Source of the DNA: CAJJDF01 sp965657945
GTDB lineage: Bacteria; Bacteroidota; Bacteroidia; Flavobacteriales_D; CAJJDF01
Length of the DNA stretch: 53,248 nucleotides
Assembly: GCA_965657945.1 (NCBI GenBank)
Contig: CBFHPW010000017.1
Coordinates: forward strand, 1 to 53,248
Reading direction: 5' to 3'
Positions 8,715 to 17,808 of the stretch are shown piece after piece. The position numbers and the translations under genes were made by a program. How positions within the stretch are numbered: the stretch's first letter is position 1; every line of letters begins with the position of its first letter. The notes beneath the pieces were generated by a model, which searched no databases, was not told the DNA's origin, and saw only the letters and a list, made by a program, of their open reading frames with translations.

Positions 8715-8874
8715 TTTTTTTGGTTTTAAAAATATGTAAAGATTTTTTAGAGTAGTCAATTGCAATATTACGATAAAAGAATTAAAACAGCTTATTTCTT
8801 TAACATATTATCCCACAAATACTGAAATTTTCACTATCTTAACGTAAATTTTAGATAAAATACTTGCGATATTG

Positions 8875-8887
8875 ATAGTAATACTAT
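8875..8887. promoter_or_regulatory. Candidate TetR operator upstream of the exporter operon
   Basis: ATAGTAATACTAT is a 13-bp palindrome (6-bp arms around a central A) 47 bp before the exporter start codon. Its core AGTAATACT (8877-8885) recurs exactly, on the opposite strand, at 14126-14134 inside the tetR promoter. A shared palindrome at both promoters is what an autoregulated TetR repressor would use. No strong -7/-33 pair was identified for the exporter itself. Confidence 0.4.
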
Positions 8888-8934
8888 TATTTTGTGAAGT
8901 AAAATTAGTATTCGTTTGTCTAATTGATAAATAA

Positions 8935-10644
8935 ATGGAAGAAAAAAATGAAAATAGCCTCACACCGTTAAGAAGGTTTTGGAAGCTATTAAGAAATGAT
9001 AGACAAGAGATTAGATACATCTATCTGTATGCTATTTTCAATGGATTGGTGAATTTATCTTTGCCAATTGGTATTCAGGCGATCATCAATTTGATTCAGG
9101 GTGGAGCGGTGAGTACAGCATGGATTGTTCTTGTTACCTTTGTAATTTTAGGGATTATTTTTTCCGGAATCTTACAGATAAGTCAGTTGAAAATCACAGA
9201 GATATTACAGCAAAAATTGTTTACTAGAGCAGCTTTTGAATTTGCGTTTAGAATTCCGAATATTAAAATGTCTGCGCTTTACAATCATTATGCGCCCGAG
9301 CTAATGAATAGATTCTTCGATATCATTTCGGTTCAAAAAGGGATTTCTAAAATTCTGATTGATTTTTCTTCAGCTTCTATTCAAGTTGTTTTTGGATTGA
9401 TTCTATTATCTCTGTACCATCCTTTCTTCATTATTTTTAGTTTGATTTTGGTTATTTTGGTATGGGCTATATTCCAGTATACAGCCAAAGTAGGGTTGGA
9501 AACAAGTTTGATTGAATCCAAAAATAAATACAACGTGGCTCATTGGTTACAGGAAATGGCACGAACCAATATTAGTTTTAAATTGGCAGGAAAAACTTCT
9601 TTGCCTTTAGAGGTAACTGACAAACGAACCAATAAATACATTGATGCGCGTGAGAGTCATTTTAAAATTTTAGTAAAACAATATTCCTTACTCGTAGTTT
9701 TTAAAGCAATTGTGGCTGCGGGATTATTGATTATCGGAAGTATGCTTGTGATGGAGCAACAAATGAACATTGGACAATTTGTAGCGGCCGAAATTATTAT
9801 TCTTTTGGTAATAAATTCAGTTGAAAAATTAATCGTAAGCCTCGAAACAATTTATGATGTACTGACTTCCCTAGAAAAAATAGGTCAAGTTACCGATCTT
9901 GAGTTAGAGAATCATGAAGGACTGTGTATCCTCGATAATTTGGATGAAAATGGGCTTAAAGTGGAACTTAGCAAAGTAAGTTTCGGTTACACACAAGAGA
10001 ATTTAACGGTCCTTTCGGATATTAATGTGATCATAAATCCCAACGAAAAAGTTCTTCTGTATGGGGATAATGATTCAGGGAAATCTACTTTGATGTACCT
10101 TATTTCTGCTTTGTATACTCCTGCAACGGGTTACATTGCTTACAACAATTTACCTCAAGGAAATTTAAAATTAAGTACACTTAGAAATGTGATTGGTGAT
10201 TGTTTGAGAGAAGAACTACTTTTTGATGGAACTATTTTTGACAACATCAAAATGGGAAGAGAAAAAGCAACATTTGAAAATATTAAATGGGCAATCAAGA
10301 ATATTGGACTTGAAGAGCTCATCAAAAGATTACCCAAAGGATACGATACCTTAATTGATTCTAGAGGCCAAAAATTTTCTAAAGGAATCATCGATAAAAT
10401 ATTATTGGCAAGGGCTATTGCAGATAAACCAAGGCTTCTTCTTATCAAAGATGCGTTTGGGGCAATTTCGCCAGACGAACGAAATAGAATATTAAATTTC
10501 TTAACGCACAAAGACAGATGCTGGACACTTATTTTGGCATCATCTAACGAGGCATTGTGCCAAAAGTTAGACAAAATCATTGTACTAAAAGAGGGGAAGA
10601 TTGAGAAGATAGGAAGTTACAACACCGTGAAGGATTATTTATAA
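8935..10644 (+). CDS. ABC transporter, fused permease-ATPase with degenerate nucleotide-binding domain
   Basis: The 569-residue protein has an ABC exporter membrane domain (about 28-310, several helices) followed by a nucleotide-binding domain (about 342-569). Walker A is intact (GDNDSGKST, 377-385). Other motifs are not canonical: the Q-loop position is Arg425, the signature is FSKGI (481-485) instead of LSGGQ, Walker B ends LLLIKD with Ala507 where the catalytic Glu should be, and the switch His is replaced by Ser (ILASSN, 533-538). It probably binds nucleotide but may not hydrolyse it efficiently. It is the first gene of a type I-like exporter operon with an HlyD-type adaptor 12 nt downstream and a TolC-type channel. 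The substrate is unknown. Confidence 0.85.
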   Translation: MEEKNENSLTPLRRFWKLLRNDRQEIRYIYLYAIFNGLVNLSLPIGIQAIINLIQGGAVSTAWIVLVTFVILGIIFSGILQISQLKITEILQQKLFTRAAFEFAFRIPNIKMSALYNHYAPELMNRFFDIISVQKGISKILIDFSSASIQVVFGLILLSLYHPFFIIFSLILVILVWAIFQYTAKVGLETSLIESKNKYNVAHWLQEMARTNISFKLAGKTSLPLEVTDKRTNKYIDARESHFKILVKQYSLLVVFKAIVAAGLLIIGSMLVMEQQMNIGQFVAAEIIILLVINSVEKLIVSLETIYDVLTSLEKIGQVTDLELENHEGLCILDNLDENGLKVELSKVSFGYTQENLTVLSDINVIINPNEKVLLYGDNDSGKSTLMYLISALYTPATGYIAYNNLPQGNLKLSTLRNVIGDCLREELLFDGTIFDNIKMGREKATFENIKWAIKNIGLEELIKRLPKGYDTLIDSRGQKFSKGIIDKILLARAIADKPRLLLIKDAFGAISPDERNRILNFLTHKDRCWTLILASSNEALCQKLDKIIVLKEGKIEKIGSYNTVKDYL

Positions 10645-10656
10645 GAGAACAAAATC

Positions 10657-12012
10657 ATGCTAAATATTTCAAAAATAGATATTTCGACTAGGGTAGAGGA
10701 AAATAAATTTGACACCCTAAAAAAAGTGGAAAGAAGAAATTCCAAAAAGGCATTCATTCGATTCTTGTATGTCATTTCTATTGTGTCTATCGTGTTGCTA
10801 TTTTTACCGTGGACACAGAATATCCGAACCAACGGAAATGTAACAACATTAAAACCTTCTCAAAGACCCCAAACTATAAACTCGGTTATTCCTGGTAAAA
10901 TTGAAAAGTGGTTTGTACAAGAAGGGGATTTTGTGAAAAAAGGAGATACCATCGCTTTCTTATCCGAAATAAAGGATAAGTACTTTGATACCAGTTTAAT
11001 GTCGAGAACGGAGAATCAAATGAATTTAAAATCTTCTTCGGTGGAGTCCTACAAAAGTAAAGTGTTGGCGCTTCAAGGTCAGCGAGTTGCCATGGAAGAG
11101 TTAAGAGGTCTCAAAATCAAACAGGCCAAAAATAAGTTGTTACAAGCTCGTTTGAAAGCTCAAAATGACTCGAATAATTTCCAAGCGTCATTGGCAAATT
11201 ATGCGGCTGCAATTAGTCAATTTAATCGAACCGATAGTTTATACAAAGATGGCCTAAAGTCTTTGACTGATCTAGAAAACAAACGAGTAAAAGAGCAGAA
11301 AGCATTTGCCTATAAAATTGAAACACAAAACAAATGGCTTGCAAGTCAAAATGAAATTATCAATGCACAAGTAGAATTATCCAATATAAAAGTGAAATTC
11401 GATTCAGATATTGCAAAAATTAATTCGGATATATTCTCCACCCTTTCCACTCAATTTGATTCCGAAGGAACTGTCAATAAACTCATGAATGAACTCTCAA
11501 ACTATTCGTTTAGGAATGATTTGTATTATGTAAAAGCTCCGCAAGATGGTTATATTTCTAGCTTGGTTTTTACGGGTATAGGAGAAATGATAAAAGAAGG
11601 TGATCCATTGGTGAAAATTATGCCTACTCAATATCAATTGGGGGTGGAGCTTTTTGTGGCCCCAATAGATTTACCACTTTTAAAAATTGGTCAAAAAGTT
11701 CAAATTCAATTTGATGGATGGCCAGCAGTGGTATTTGCAGGTTGGCCCAATGCTAGCTACGGTACTTACAGCGGTCATGTGTATGCTATGGATATGTTTT
11801 TGGGACAAAATGGGAAATACCGAATTCTAGTAAAACCAGACTCTACCGATATTTCTTGGCCTGATGCGCTTATGTATGGTGGCGGAACCAATAACATGAT
11901 TCTTTTGAACGATGTGCCTGTGTGGTATGAACTATGGCGAAATATCAACGGTTTCCCCCCCGATTTTTACAGTAAAAAGACACAAACAAATCTTAACGAA
12001 AAGAAAAAATGA
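10657..12012 (+). CDS. HlyD-type periplasmic adaptor (membrane fusion protein)
   Basis: The 451-residue protein joins the inner-membrane ABC component to the outer-membrane channel. It has one N-terminal transmembrane helix (about 34-52). A split biotinyl-lipoyl-like motif follows: its first half is at about 77-101 (IPGKIEKWFVQEGDFVKKGD), and the second half is after the helical hairpin (YYVKAPQDGYISSL). The hairpin is about 110-270, rich in Lys, Gln and Asn. The C-terminal beta-barrel region is longer than in minimal HlyD proteins. It starts 12 nt after the ABC gene and overlaps the next gene by 4 nt (ATGA). Confidence 0.88.
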   Translation: MLNISKIDISTRVEENKFDTLKKVERRNSKKAFIRFLYVISIVSIVLLFLPWTQNIRTNGNVTTLKPSQRPQTINSVIPGKIEKWFVQEGDFVKKGDTIAFLSEIKDKYFDTSLMSRTENQMNLKSSSVESYKSKVLALQGQRVAMEELRGLKIKQAKNKLLQARLKAQNDSNNFQASLANYAAAISQFNRTDSLYKDGLKSLTDLENKRVKEQKAFAYKIETQNKWLASQNEIINAQVELSNIKVKFDSDIAKINSDIFSTLSTQFDSEGTVNKLMNELSNYSFRNDLYYVKAPQDGYISSLVFTGIGEMIKEGDPLVKIMPTQYQLGVELFVAPIDLPLLKIGQKVQIQFDGWPAVVFAGWPNASYGTYSGHVYAMDMFLGQNGKYRILVKPDSTDISWPDALMYGGGTNNMILLNDVPVWYELWRNINGFPPDFYSKKTQTNLNEKKK

Positions 12013-13418
12013 CACATAGTTTGAGAACAGTATTGGTCGTTTTGCTTTTCGCTTTTGCCAACTTCTTGCATGCGCAAGAAATAACTCAGGAATTAGGTTT
12101 TGAGGAATTTATAGGGCTAGTAAAGAGTAATCACCCAGTGGCAATACAGGCTGATTTGGCTACTGAAAAAGGAAGGGCCTATTTACTAAAAGCCCGAGGA
12201 GGATTTGATCCAAAATTGTATGGAAACGCCAACAATAAGGAGTTTAATAACAAAAATTATTTCGGAGTATATCAAGGCGGTTTGAAAATTCCTACTTGGT
12301 TTGGAATAACCCTCGAAACAGGGTATGAGTTAAATGAAGGAACTTACCTAAATCCTGACCTCAATACACCTGCCGATGGGTTATGGAATGCAGGCATTGG
12401 TATTACATTAGGAAAAGGATTGTTTATTGATGAAAGAAGAGCAGAATTAAAAAAAGCTAAAATCTATAGAAACAGCACGGAAGCACAAAGAATAATTATA
12501 CTGAACGATTTGCTTTATGAATCGAGTGCAGTGTATTGGGAATGGTTCAAGTCTTTTCATGAAATGGAAATTTACCGAAATGCTTATTCCAATGCCATCA
12601 CCCGGTTTATAGGAATTAAACAAGAAGCTGTGATGGGAAATAAACCAATGATTGATACATTAGAATACCATATCGTTGTTCAAAATAGGCAGATTTCTTT
12701 ACAAGAAGCAACTCTTAACTTCCAAAACAACACAGAACTTCTTCAAGTTTTTTTGTGGCAAGATGGAATAGTTCCGCTTGAACTTTCTAAGGAAGTTTCT
12801 CCCCCAAAATTAACGAGTGATTTGGTGATTCCTGCAGACGATTCCTTGTTTTCGATTTCGGATTCTCTGATTGCTACTCACCCAGATCTGGTGAACTATT
12901 TGTATAAAATTGAATCAAAGAAGATTGACTTGAGATTGAGTAAAGAAGGCCTAAAACCCACCGTGAATTTGAAATACAATGCCCTGGCCGAGAATACTTT
13001 TAATTCTACTTTCGAAACCTACAACGTAAATAACTATAAATGGGGGGCAGAAGTAAGTTTTCCACTTTTTATAAGAAAGGAAAGGGGACAAGTGAAGTTA
13101 GATAAACTCGAAATTAGAGATATGCAAGCAGGTTTTGCTGAGAAGAATCAGCAGGTGAAATATAAAGTGAACGCAGCATACAACACTTCAGGCACAAGTT
13201 TTTCGCAAGCTAACTTATTTTTTAATAATCAATTGAATTATGAAAAATTACTGGAAGCAGAGCTGAGGCTCTTTGAGTTGGGTGAAAGCTCAATCTTCAT
13301 GATTAATACAAGAGAGAAAAATTACATTTATTCTCAAATTGATTTTGCTAAAAGTATAGCAACCAATCAGAAAGCACACGCTAAGCTAAGACATACATTG
13401 GGTGTTTTAGCTCAATAA
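12009..13418 (+). CDS. TolC-family outer-membrane efflux protein
   Basis: The 469-residue product has a Sec signal peptide (cleavage after HAQ, about 21-23) and the repeated long-helix pattern of TolC-type channels, with the typical FxxxVxxNHP-like opening (FEEFIGLVKSNHPVA). It would form the outer-membrane exit duct of the exporter. Its ATG overlaps the stop of the adaptor gene (ATGA), so translation is coupled. It ends 7 nt before the convergent tetR gene, leaving no room for a terminator hairpin between them. Confidence 0.88.
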   Translation: MTHSLRTVLVVLLFAFANFLHAQEITQELGFEEFIGLVKSNHPVAIQADLATEKGRAYLLKARGGFDPKLYGNANNKEFNNKNYFGVYQGGLKIPTWFGITLETGYELNEGTYLNPDLNTPADGLWNAGIGITLGKGLFIDERRAELKKAKIYRNSTEAQRIIILNDLLYESSAVYWEWFKSFHEMEIYRNAYSNAITRFIGIKQEAVMGNKPMIDTLEYHIVVQNRQISLQEATLNFQNNTELLQVFLWQDGIVPLELSKEVSPPKLTSDLVIPADDSLFSISDSLIATHPDLVNYLYKIESKKIDLRLSKEGLKPTVNLKYNALAENTFNSTFETYNVNNYKWGAEVSFPLFIRKERGQVKLDKLEIRDMQAGFAEKNQQVKYKVNAAYNTSGTSFSQANLFFNNQLNYEKLLEAELRLFELGESSIFMINTREKNYIYSQIDFAKSIATNQKAHAKLRHTLGVLAQ

Positions 13419-13425
13419 AAAGTGA

Positions 13426-14097
13426 TTATTGAATAGCTTTTAAAATCAAATCAGTATAGAAATCAATGAGACAAGTGTCGTGCTCGTCTCTCATTTCTGT
13501 CACCCCTGAAAGGTGGGTAGAAAAGAAAGATTGTTCAATCACCCCGTCAATCAATGAAAATACCAGCATGTGTGGATAGGGATAAGTTGGGTTTATTTCT
13601 TGAATAATCTCAGCGATTCTTCGAATGATTCTTTTGTATACTTTGAAATGTCCTTTTTCATTTTCCTCGTCCACAATTTTCGTATGCGTCACTTTGATAG
13701 ACTCCGAAATAATTATTTTCTTTAAAATTACTTCGTTAATATGGGAAATGTCGTTATCAATTTCAATAGGAGAACTGATGATTTCTATCGTCTTTTTTAA
13801 TCGAATTAAGGCCGAATCTGTATTGATAGTTCCAAACACAAGTTTGTATTCAATCCAACTCCAATACCAACAATATAGGTAAAGCAATAAAGAGTATTTG
13901 CCTTCAAAATACCTGTAAATAGAACTCTCGGTTGATTGAATTTTTGTGGCAAGTTTTTTAAATGTAAAAGCCTCAAAACCCAATTCATCAATAAGTAGTA
14001 TGCTTTGAGAAATAATTTTCTTCCCTAGTTTTGTTGACTCTGGATCTTTTAAGTAAAGATCTTCATTTACTTTGATATGTACTTTTAGGTTTTCCAC
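13426..14097 (-). CDS. TetR/AcrR family transcriptional regulator
   Basis: The 223-residue protein has an N-terminal TetR helix-turn-helix (about 25-72: KIISQSILLIDELGFEAFTFKKLATKI...STESSIYRYF, ending in the family-typical YRYFEGK). A ligand-binding helical domain with little conserved sequence follows. It is transcribed toward the exporter operon and probably represses it. Its own promoter (14116-14147) holds the same AGTAATACT sequence found upstream of the exporter. The inducer is unknown. Confidence 0.88.
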   Translation of the reverse strand: MENLKVHIKVNEDLYLKDPESTKLGKKIISQSILLIDELGFEAFTFKKLATKIQSTESSIYRYFEGKYSLLLYLYCWYWSWIEYKLVFGTINTDSALIRLKKTIEIISSPIEIDNDISHINEVILKKIIISESIKVTHTKIVDEENEKGHFKVYKRIIRRIAEIIQEINPTYPYPHMLVFSLIDGVIEQSFFSTHLSGVTEMRDEHDTCLIDFYTDLILKAIQ

Positions 14098-14115
14098 TGG
14101 ATTTTAATTAACACT

Positions 14116-14147
14116 CAAATATAGGAGTATTACTTGCAAATAGCCAA
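14116..14147 (-). promoter_or_regulatory. tetR promoter with candidate operator
   Basis: Read on the minus strand, a TTG (14147-14145) and a TATATTTG (14123-14116) are 21 bp apart, matching the Bacteroidota -33/-7 pattern. The -7 element ends 19 nt before the tetR start codon. The spacer contains AGTAATACT (14134-14126), identical to the core of the palindrome at 8875-8887. Confidence 0.55.
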
Positions 14148-14160
14148 TTTTATGACTTAT

Positions 14161-14195
14161 AAAACAAAAAAGCAAGCCTCGATCGGAGACTTGCT
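14161..14195 (-). terminator. Rho-independent terminator of the large T9SS gene
   Basis: On the minus strand an AGCAAG...CTTGCT stem continued by three more pairs around a GATC loop (14195-14171) is followed by a T-rich tract (14170-14161). It lies 44 nt after the stop of the large gene. Confidence 0.75.
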
Positions 14196-14238
14196 AAAAA
14201 GAGATTTCTAAAGAGTAATCAAACTAAGTGATCTATCC

Positions 14239-17200
14239 TTATTCTAATTTCATTTTTCTGAGTAGTACAACGTGGCCGAAATATTCATGTTCTTCACCGC
14301 TATTTCCATCTTGGGAAATAATTCTCCAAACATAAGTTCCCTCTGGAAGCAAATCACCATTGTTGTTTAATTTTCCGTTCCACTTTTCTTTGATGCTAGT
14401 CGTACTAAACATGGTCTCTCCCCATCTATTGAAAATCATGAAATTGTAGTTGTCTGGGTCTATTTTTTCTCCTCTAGGTCCAAATTCATCATTAAGACCA
14501 TCTTCATTTGGAGTAAACGAACTGGGCAAATACAACGTATACAACCCATCAATAATGATATTCCTCGTAACCGTATCGAAACAGCCGTTAGGCGATTCCA
14601 CAATTAATGTTACTGGATACACCCCGCTATTAATGTCAGGATATTTTACTGAAGGATTCTGTATATTCGAATTTACAGGAAATCCAGGTAGATTAATTCC
14701 AAAGTTCCAACTCCATTGAGAAACAAAATTACTCGAGAGATCAAAGAAATTGATGTTCGGGTTGGAGATATTAGTAGGTTGTGGATTTGCATTAAAAAAT
14801 GCGACTGGAATATCGTATACATTGACAAGATTGGAATAGGTAGTATCTGAAATACATCCATTAGGTGAAGTGATTTTCACATAAACTGAATAGGTTCCTG
14901 GATCAGTATATGTGTGGACCATAGGATTGGTTAATGCAGTACTTGTAGTTCCATCTCCAAAATCCCATTCAATTGTTCCGATTCTCGTTGGGTCTGTGTT
15001 GTTAGTGAAAGTCACAACTACTGGTTTACATCCATTATTGGTATCAATTGAAATATCAATTATAGGATAATCCGTAGAAGCTTCTACAAACACAAATGCA
15101 GTATCTGAGCAACCTCCTGTTGTATCAGTAACTACCAGTTGATAGTTGGTGCCAATATTTGGTTGTGCAGTTGTAAGTGGTGAGTTTGGCGAACCTAAAG
15201 TTGGGGTAGGAGACCAACTGTATGCATAATTATTGAGAGAGCTACAATCGATTTGAATATCGTCTAATGCCCAATTATCTTGTCCAACTCCACCATGGAC
15301 TGGTTGATGCCACCTGAACATAATGCTGGTTGCTCCAGCTGGCATAGGTGACGTAAAAGTTTGCCATCCTGTCGAAACCAACCAACCCAAATAGGAATGG
15401 GTTCTTAAGTTAACCCATGTGGTTCCGTTATTGATTGAATATTGAAAATAAACTGGGTCTGTGCTTTCCACATTTTCACACGAAAATCCTGAAGCTGCAT
15501 TTCCTAATCGAATCGAATAGGTAACTTGTGTACAATTACCCACTTGAATGGAAGAGGTTCTTAATTCTCTATTTCCTCCCGCATTAAAGTTTAATGAGCT
15601 TGGCAATGAATTGGCTCCGCAACCAGATCCAATTGTTCCTCCCGAAATATTACTTACAAAAGCAAATGGACTCAAAGCGTTGTCAAAGTCATCCCGCAGG
15701 TTGCTCACCGAAGCAGCGGTATCAACCCATGCTGCTAGGTTGGCAATGTCATTACAGATGACGGTATCCTTATCCGTAAATGCTTGAACATCAGGCTTGA
15801 CTCCATTAGAAACAAATACACTCACCGTATCGTATTTAATACATCCTTGCGAATTAGTTGCCGTGATTACGTAATTAAATAATCCAGATTGGGTAGGATT
15901 CAGAACAGGATTTGGAATATTGTTAGCACTCAGCATGCTTGCCGGAGTCCACAAATAAGTGTAAGTGTCGGGAACTAGAGGAGTAATATTAAAACTTATT
16001 GGGTCTAATTTACAGCTTGCATTTCCGGTTTGAGTTAAGTTGTAATTAAAATTCGAAGCAACAGTTACTTGAACTGTATCTTTGTTTTTACAACCGCCTG
16101 ATAAATCACTTGTTACTTCATATATGGTCGTAGCTGTGGGTTTAGCAAAAGCAGGTTGGCAGGTATCGCAATCGAAATTGGTACCAACTGATAAAGGAGG
16201 ACCAGAGATTGAAGCCCAAGTAAACTGACTACCTCCTTGAGCCGTTAACCTGGTACTATCGCCCAAACAGATGGTTACATCAGGGGAGACGTAGGTACTT
16301 TTTATCACTTCAATGATAATACTAAACGAGGCCCTGGCAGGAATTGGGCAATATCCATCGTCTACGGTCAAACTTACTGGATTTATCGCTGGTGAATTTG
16401 TTGGAACTGTCCAACAAATCGTACCTGTTATTGGGTTGATTCCTGAATAGCTTAATGTAGCGCCCGGCAGAACTGTAGCGAGATTTGTACTCCATAATGT
16501 GAGAGTGTCTAGCGCATTAGAATCATAAACTTGAAAATCTACACAAAACGAATCTCCTTCACACACCTCAAGTTTTTTTGGCCCTGCAATTGTCCCTTGA
16601 CCTACTACATTGTACAGGAACGAAGGAGTTGGATCTGGAGGAATATTCCCTGCACAGTTATACACAACGACTTGAATATCTCTCATTGTTACTGCCAAAA
16701 TGTTGCCAGCAGTATCGTATTCTGTAACTTGAACGACCACAACGAACGAACCAAGTGTGTTCGGTGTAAATGTGATTGTTCCCGTTGTGCTATCTAAAAC
16801 AATGGCGCTTATTGGATTCTGGCCAGAGTAGGGAGCGTTATAAGGAGAAAAAGTTGCCGCTCCTGTCATGGCAGGTATAAGAACATATGCCAAACTATCT
16901 CCATCTGGATCTACCGCACCAAAGTTGTAACTGGCAGGTTGGTTGATACACACATAAGGGTTTTGTACTCCTGTGTATCTTACAGAGTTATTACAGGAAT
17001 CATTTGCACTAAACATTTTGGTTTCTAAATAGATGTTTCCGGCTGTGGTTAAATTAACAACCCCTCCAGCTCCTCCGTTTCTACAACAAGAGGACCAACC
17101 AAATGTCCAGTTGTTGCAAGGAGGTAGTGTTACAACAGCAGAATACAGATATCTTCTTCTTCCTTGAAGAGAATTACTTGAGTTAATGCAACTGGTAAGT

Positions 17201-17481
17201 AAGCTGTCTTTGAAACAAACTTGAGAAACATTTTTTGTTTGTGCAGAGATTAGAGAAAGAGTAATTGTAGGGTTTACCAAACCACATGTATTGGTAGGGG
17301 TAATGGGAAGTGATGCTGGATTTGAAGCTCCATTACAATCTAATGTTATTTCCGCCCAAATTCTGTATTGGTTATTCCCCAAGCAATCATAATAAATATT
17401 TCCTCCGGCAAAGTGGGAGGAAAGACCTTGAAAACTAATAAGGAGTAGTATAAGTATAGGTAGAAATTTTAACTTCATCAT
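14239..17481 (-). CDS. Large secreted adhesin-like protein with PKD domains and T9SS type B sorting domain
   Basis: The 1080-residue protein has a signal peptide (about 1-21), then SHFAGGNIYYDC, a common opening of giant Bacteroidota surface proteins. Immunoglobulin-like repeats follow. A Reelin-like beta domain lies at about 597-745 (DDFDNA, GCENVESTD-type cysteines, QDNWALDDIQID). Two PKD-type domains follow (about 805-885 with WDFGDG, and about 896-980). A gliding-motility-associated C-terminal domain occupies about 984-1080 (FTPNEDGLNDEF, IFNRWGE, GTYVWRI). That last domain directs export through the type IX system and attachment to the cell surface. Cysteines are frequent and probably form disulfides. 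The ligand is unknown. It is a single-gene transcript with its own terminator. Confidence 0.9.
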   Translation of the reverse strand: MMKLKFLPILILLLISFQGLSSHFAGGNIYYDCLGNNQYRIWAEITLDCNGASNPASLPITPTNTCGLVNPTITLSLISAQTKNVSQVCFKDSLLTSCINSSNSLQGRRRYLYSAVVTLPPCNNWTFGWSSCCRNGGAGGVVNLTTAGNIYLETKMFSANDSCNNSVRYTGVQNPYVCINQPASYNFGAVDPDGDSLAYVLIPAMTGAATFSPYNAPYSGQNPISAIVLDSTTGTITFTPNTLGSFVVVVQVTEYDTAGNILAVTMRDIQVVVYNCAGNIPPDPTPSFLYNVVGQGTIAGPKKLEVCEGDSFCVDFQVYDSNALDTLTLWSTNLATVLPGATLSYSGINPITGTICWTVPTNSPAINPVSLTVDDGYCPIPARASFSIIIEVIKSTYVSPDVTICLGDSTRLTAQGGSQFTWASISGPPLSVGTNFDCDTCQPAFAKPTATTIYEVTSDLSGGCKNKDTVQVTVASNFNYNLTQTGNASCKLDPISFNITPLVPDTYTYLWTPASMLSANNIPNPVLNPTQSGLFNYVITATNSQGCIKYDTVSVFVSNGVKPDVQAFTDKDTVICNDIANLAAWVDTAASVSNLRDDFDNALSPFAFVSNISGGTIGSGCGANSLPSSLNFNAGGNRELRTSSIQVGNCTQVTYSIRLGNAASGFSCENVESTDPVYFQYSINNGTTWVNLRTHSYLGWLVSTGWQTFTSPMPAGATSIMFRWHQPVHGGVGQDNWALDDIQIDCSSLNNYAYSWSPTPTLGSPNSPLTTAQPNIGTNYQLVVTDTTGGCSDTAFVFVEASTDYPIIDISIDTNNGCKPVVVTFTNNTDPTRIGTIEWDFGDGTTSTALTNPMVHTYTDPGTYSVYVKITSPNGCISDTTYSNLVNVYDIPVAFFNANPQPTNISNPNINFFDLSSNFVSQWSWNFGINLPGFPVNSNIQNPSVKYPDINSGVYPVTLIVESPNGCFDTVTRNIIIDGLYTLYLPSSFTPNEDGLNDEFGPRGEKIDPDNYNFMIFNRWGETMFSTTSIKEKWNGKLNNNGDLLPEGTYVWRIISQDGNSGEEHEYFGHVVLLRKMKLE

Positions 17482-17651
17482 TGTATTTGATTTTTTCTTT
17501 CTTTATTGGACAAACGGTGACACATAATCAAGGTTGCCTAAAATTCTGTTAAAAATAATGATTTATTTAGAAATAATTAACAGATTTTTGATATCTATTC
17601 GGATTGTTGATTGGTAGTGGGTATTAAATGTAAAACAAACCGTTACAATCC

Positions 17652-17681
17652 TTGTATTTTATAAATCTAGTTGTATCTTTG
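17652..17681 (+). promoter_or_regulatory. Promoter of the SRP RNA gene
   Basis: TTG (17652-17654) and TATCTTTG (17674-17681) are separated by 19 bp, a perfect match to the Bacteroidota housekeeping promoter. Transcription should begin around 17686, exactly where the RNA stem begins. Confidence 0.8.
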
Positions 17682-17685
17682 TGGT

Positions 17686-17779
17686 GGCAAGTCTCATACG
17701 ACCAGCTCCTACCGAATCCCCCAGGACGGGAACGTAGCAAGGGTAGGTGGTCGTAGCGGTGCGATATGAGTAGCTTGCC
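17686..17779 (+). ncRNA. ffs: Signal recognition particle RNA, small bacterial type
   Basis: The RNA folds into the single long hairpin of bacterial SRP RNA. The outer helix pairs GGCAAG (17686-17691) with CTTGCC (17774-17779). The apical part has the conserved Ffh-binding region, CCCCAGGACGGGAACGTAGCAAGGG (contains CAGGxCGGGAA and GTAGCA). A T run follows at 17781-17786 and acts as terminator together with the stem. With Ffh it targets membrane proteins to the Sec translocon. Confidence 0.9.
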
Positions 17780-17808
17780 ATTTTTTGTGCCTTCAATTTT
17801 CTTACAGG

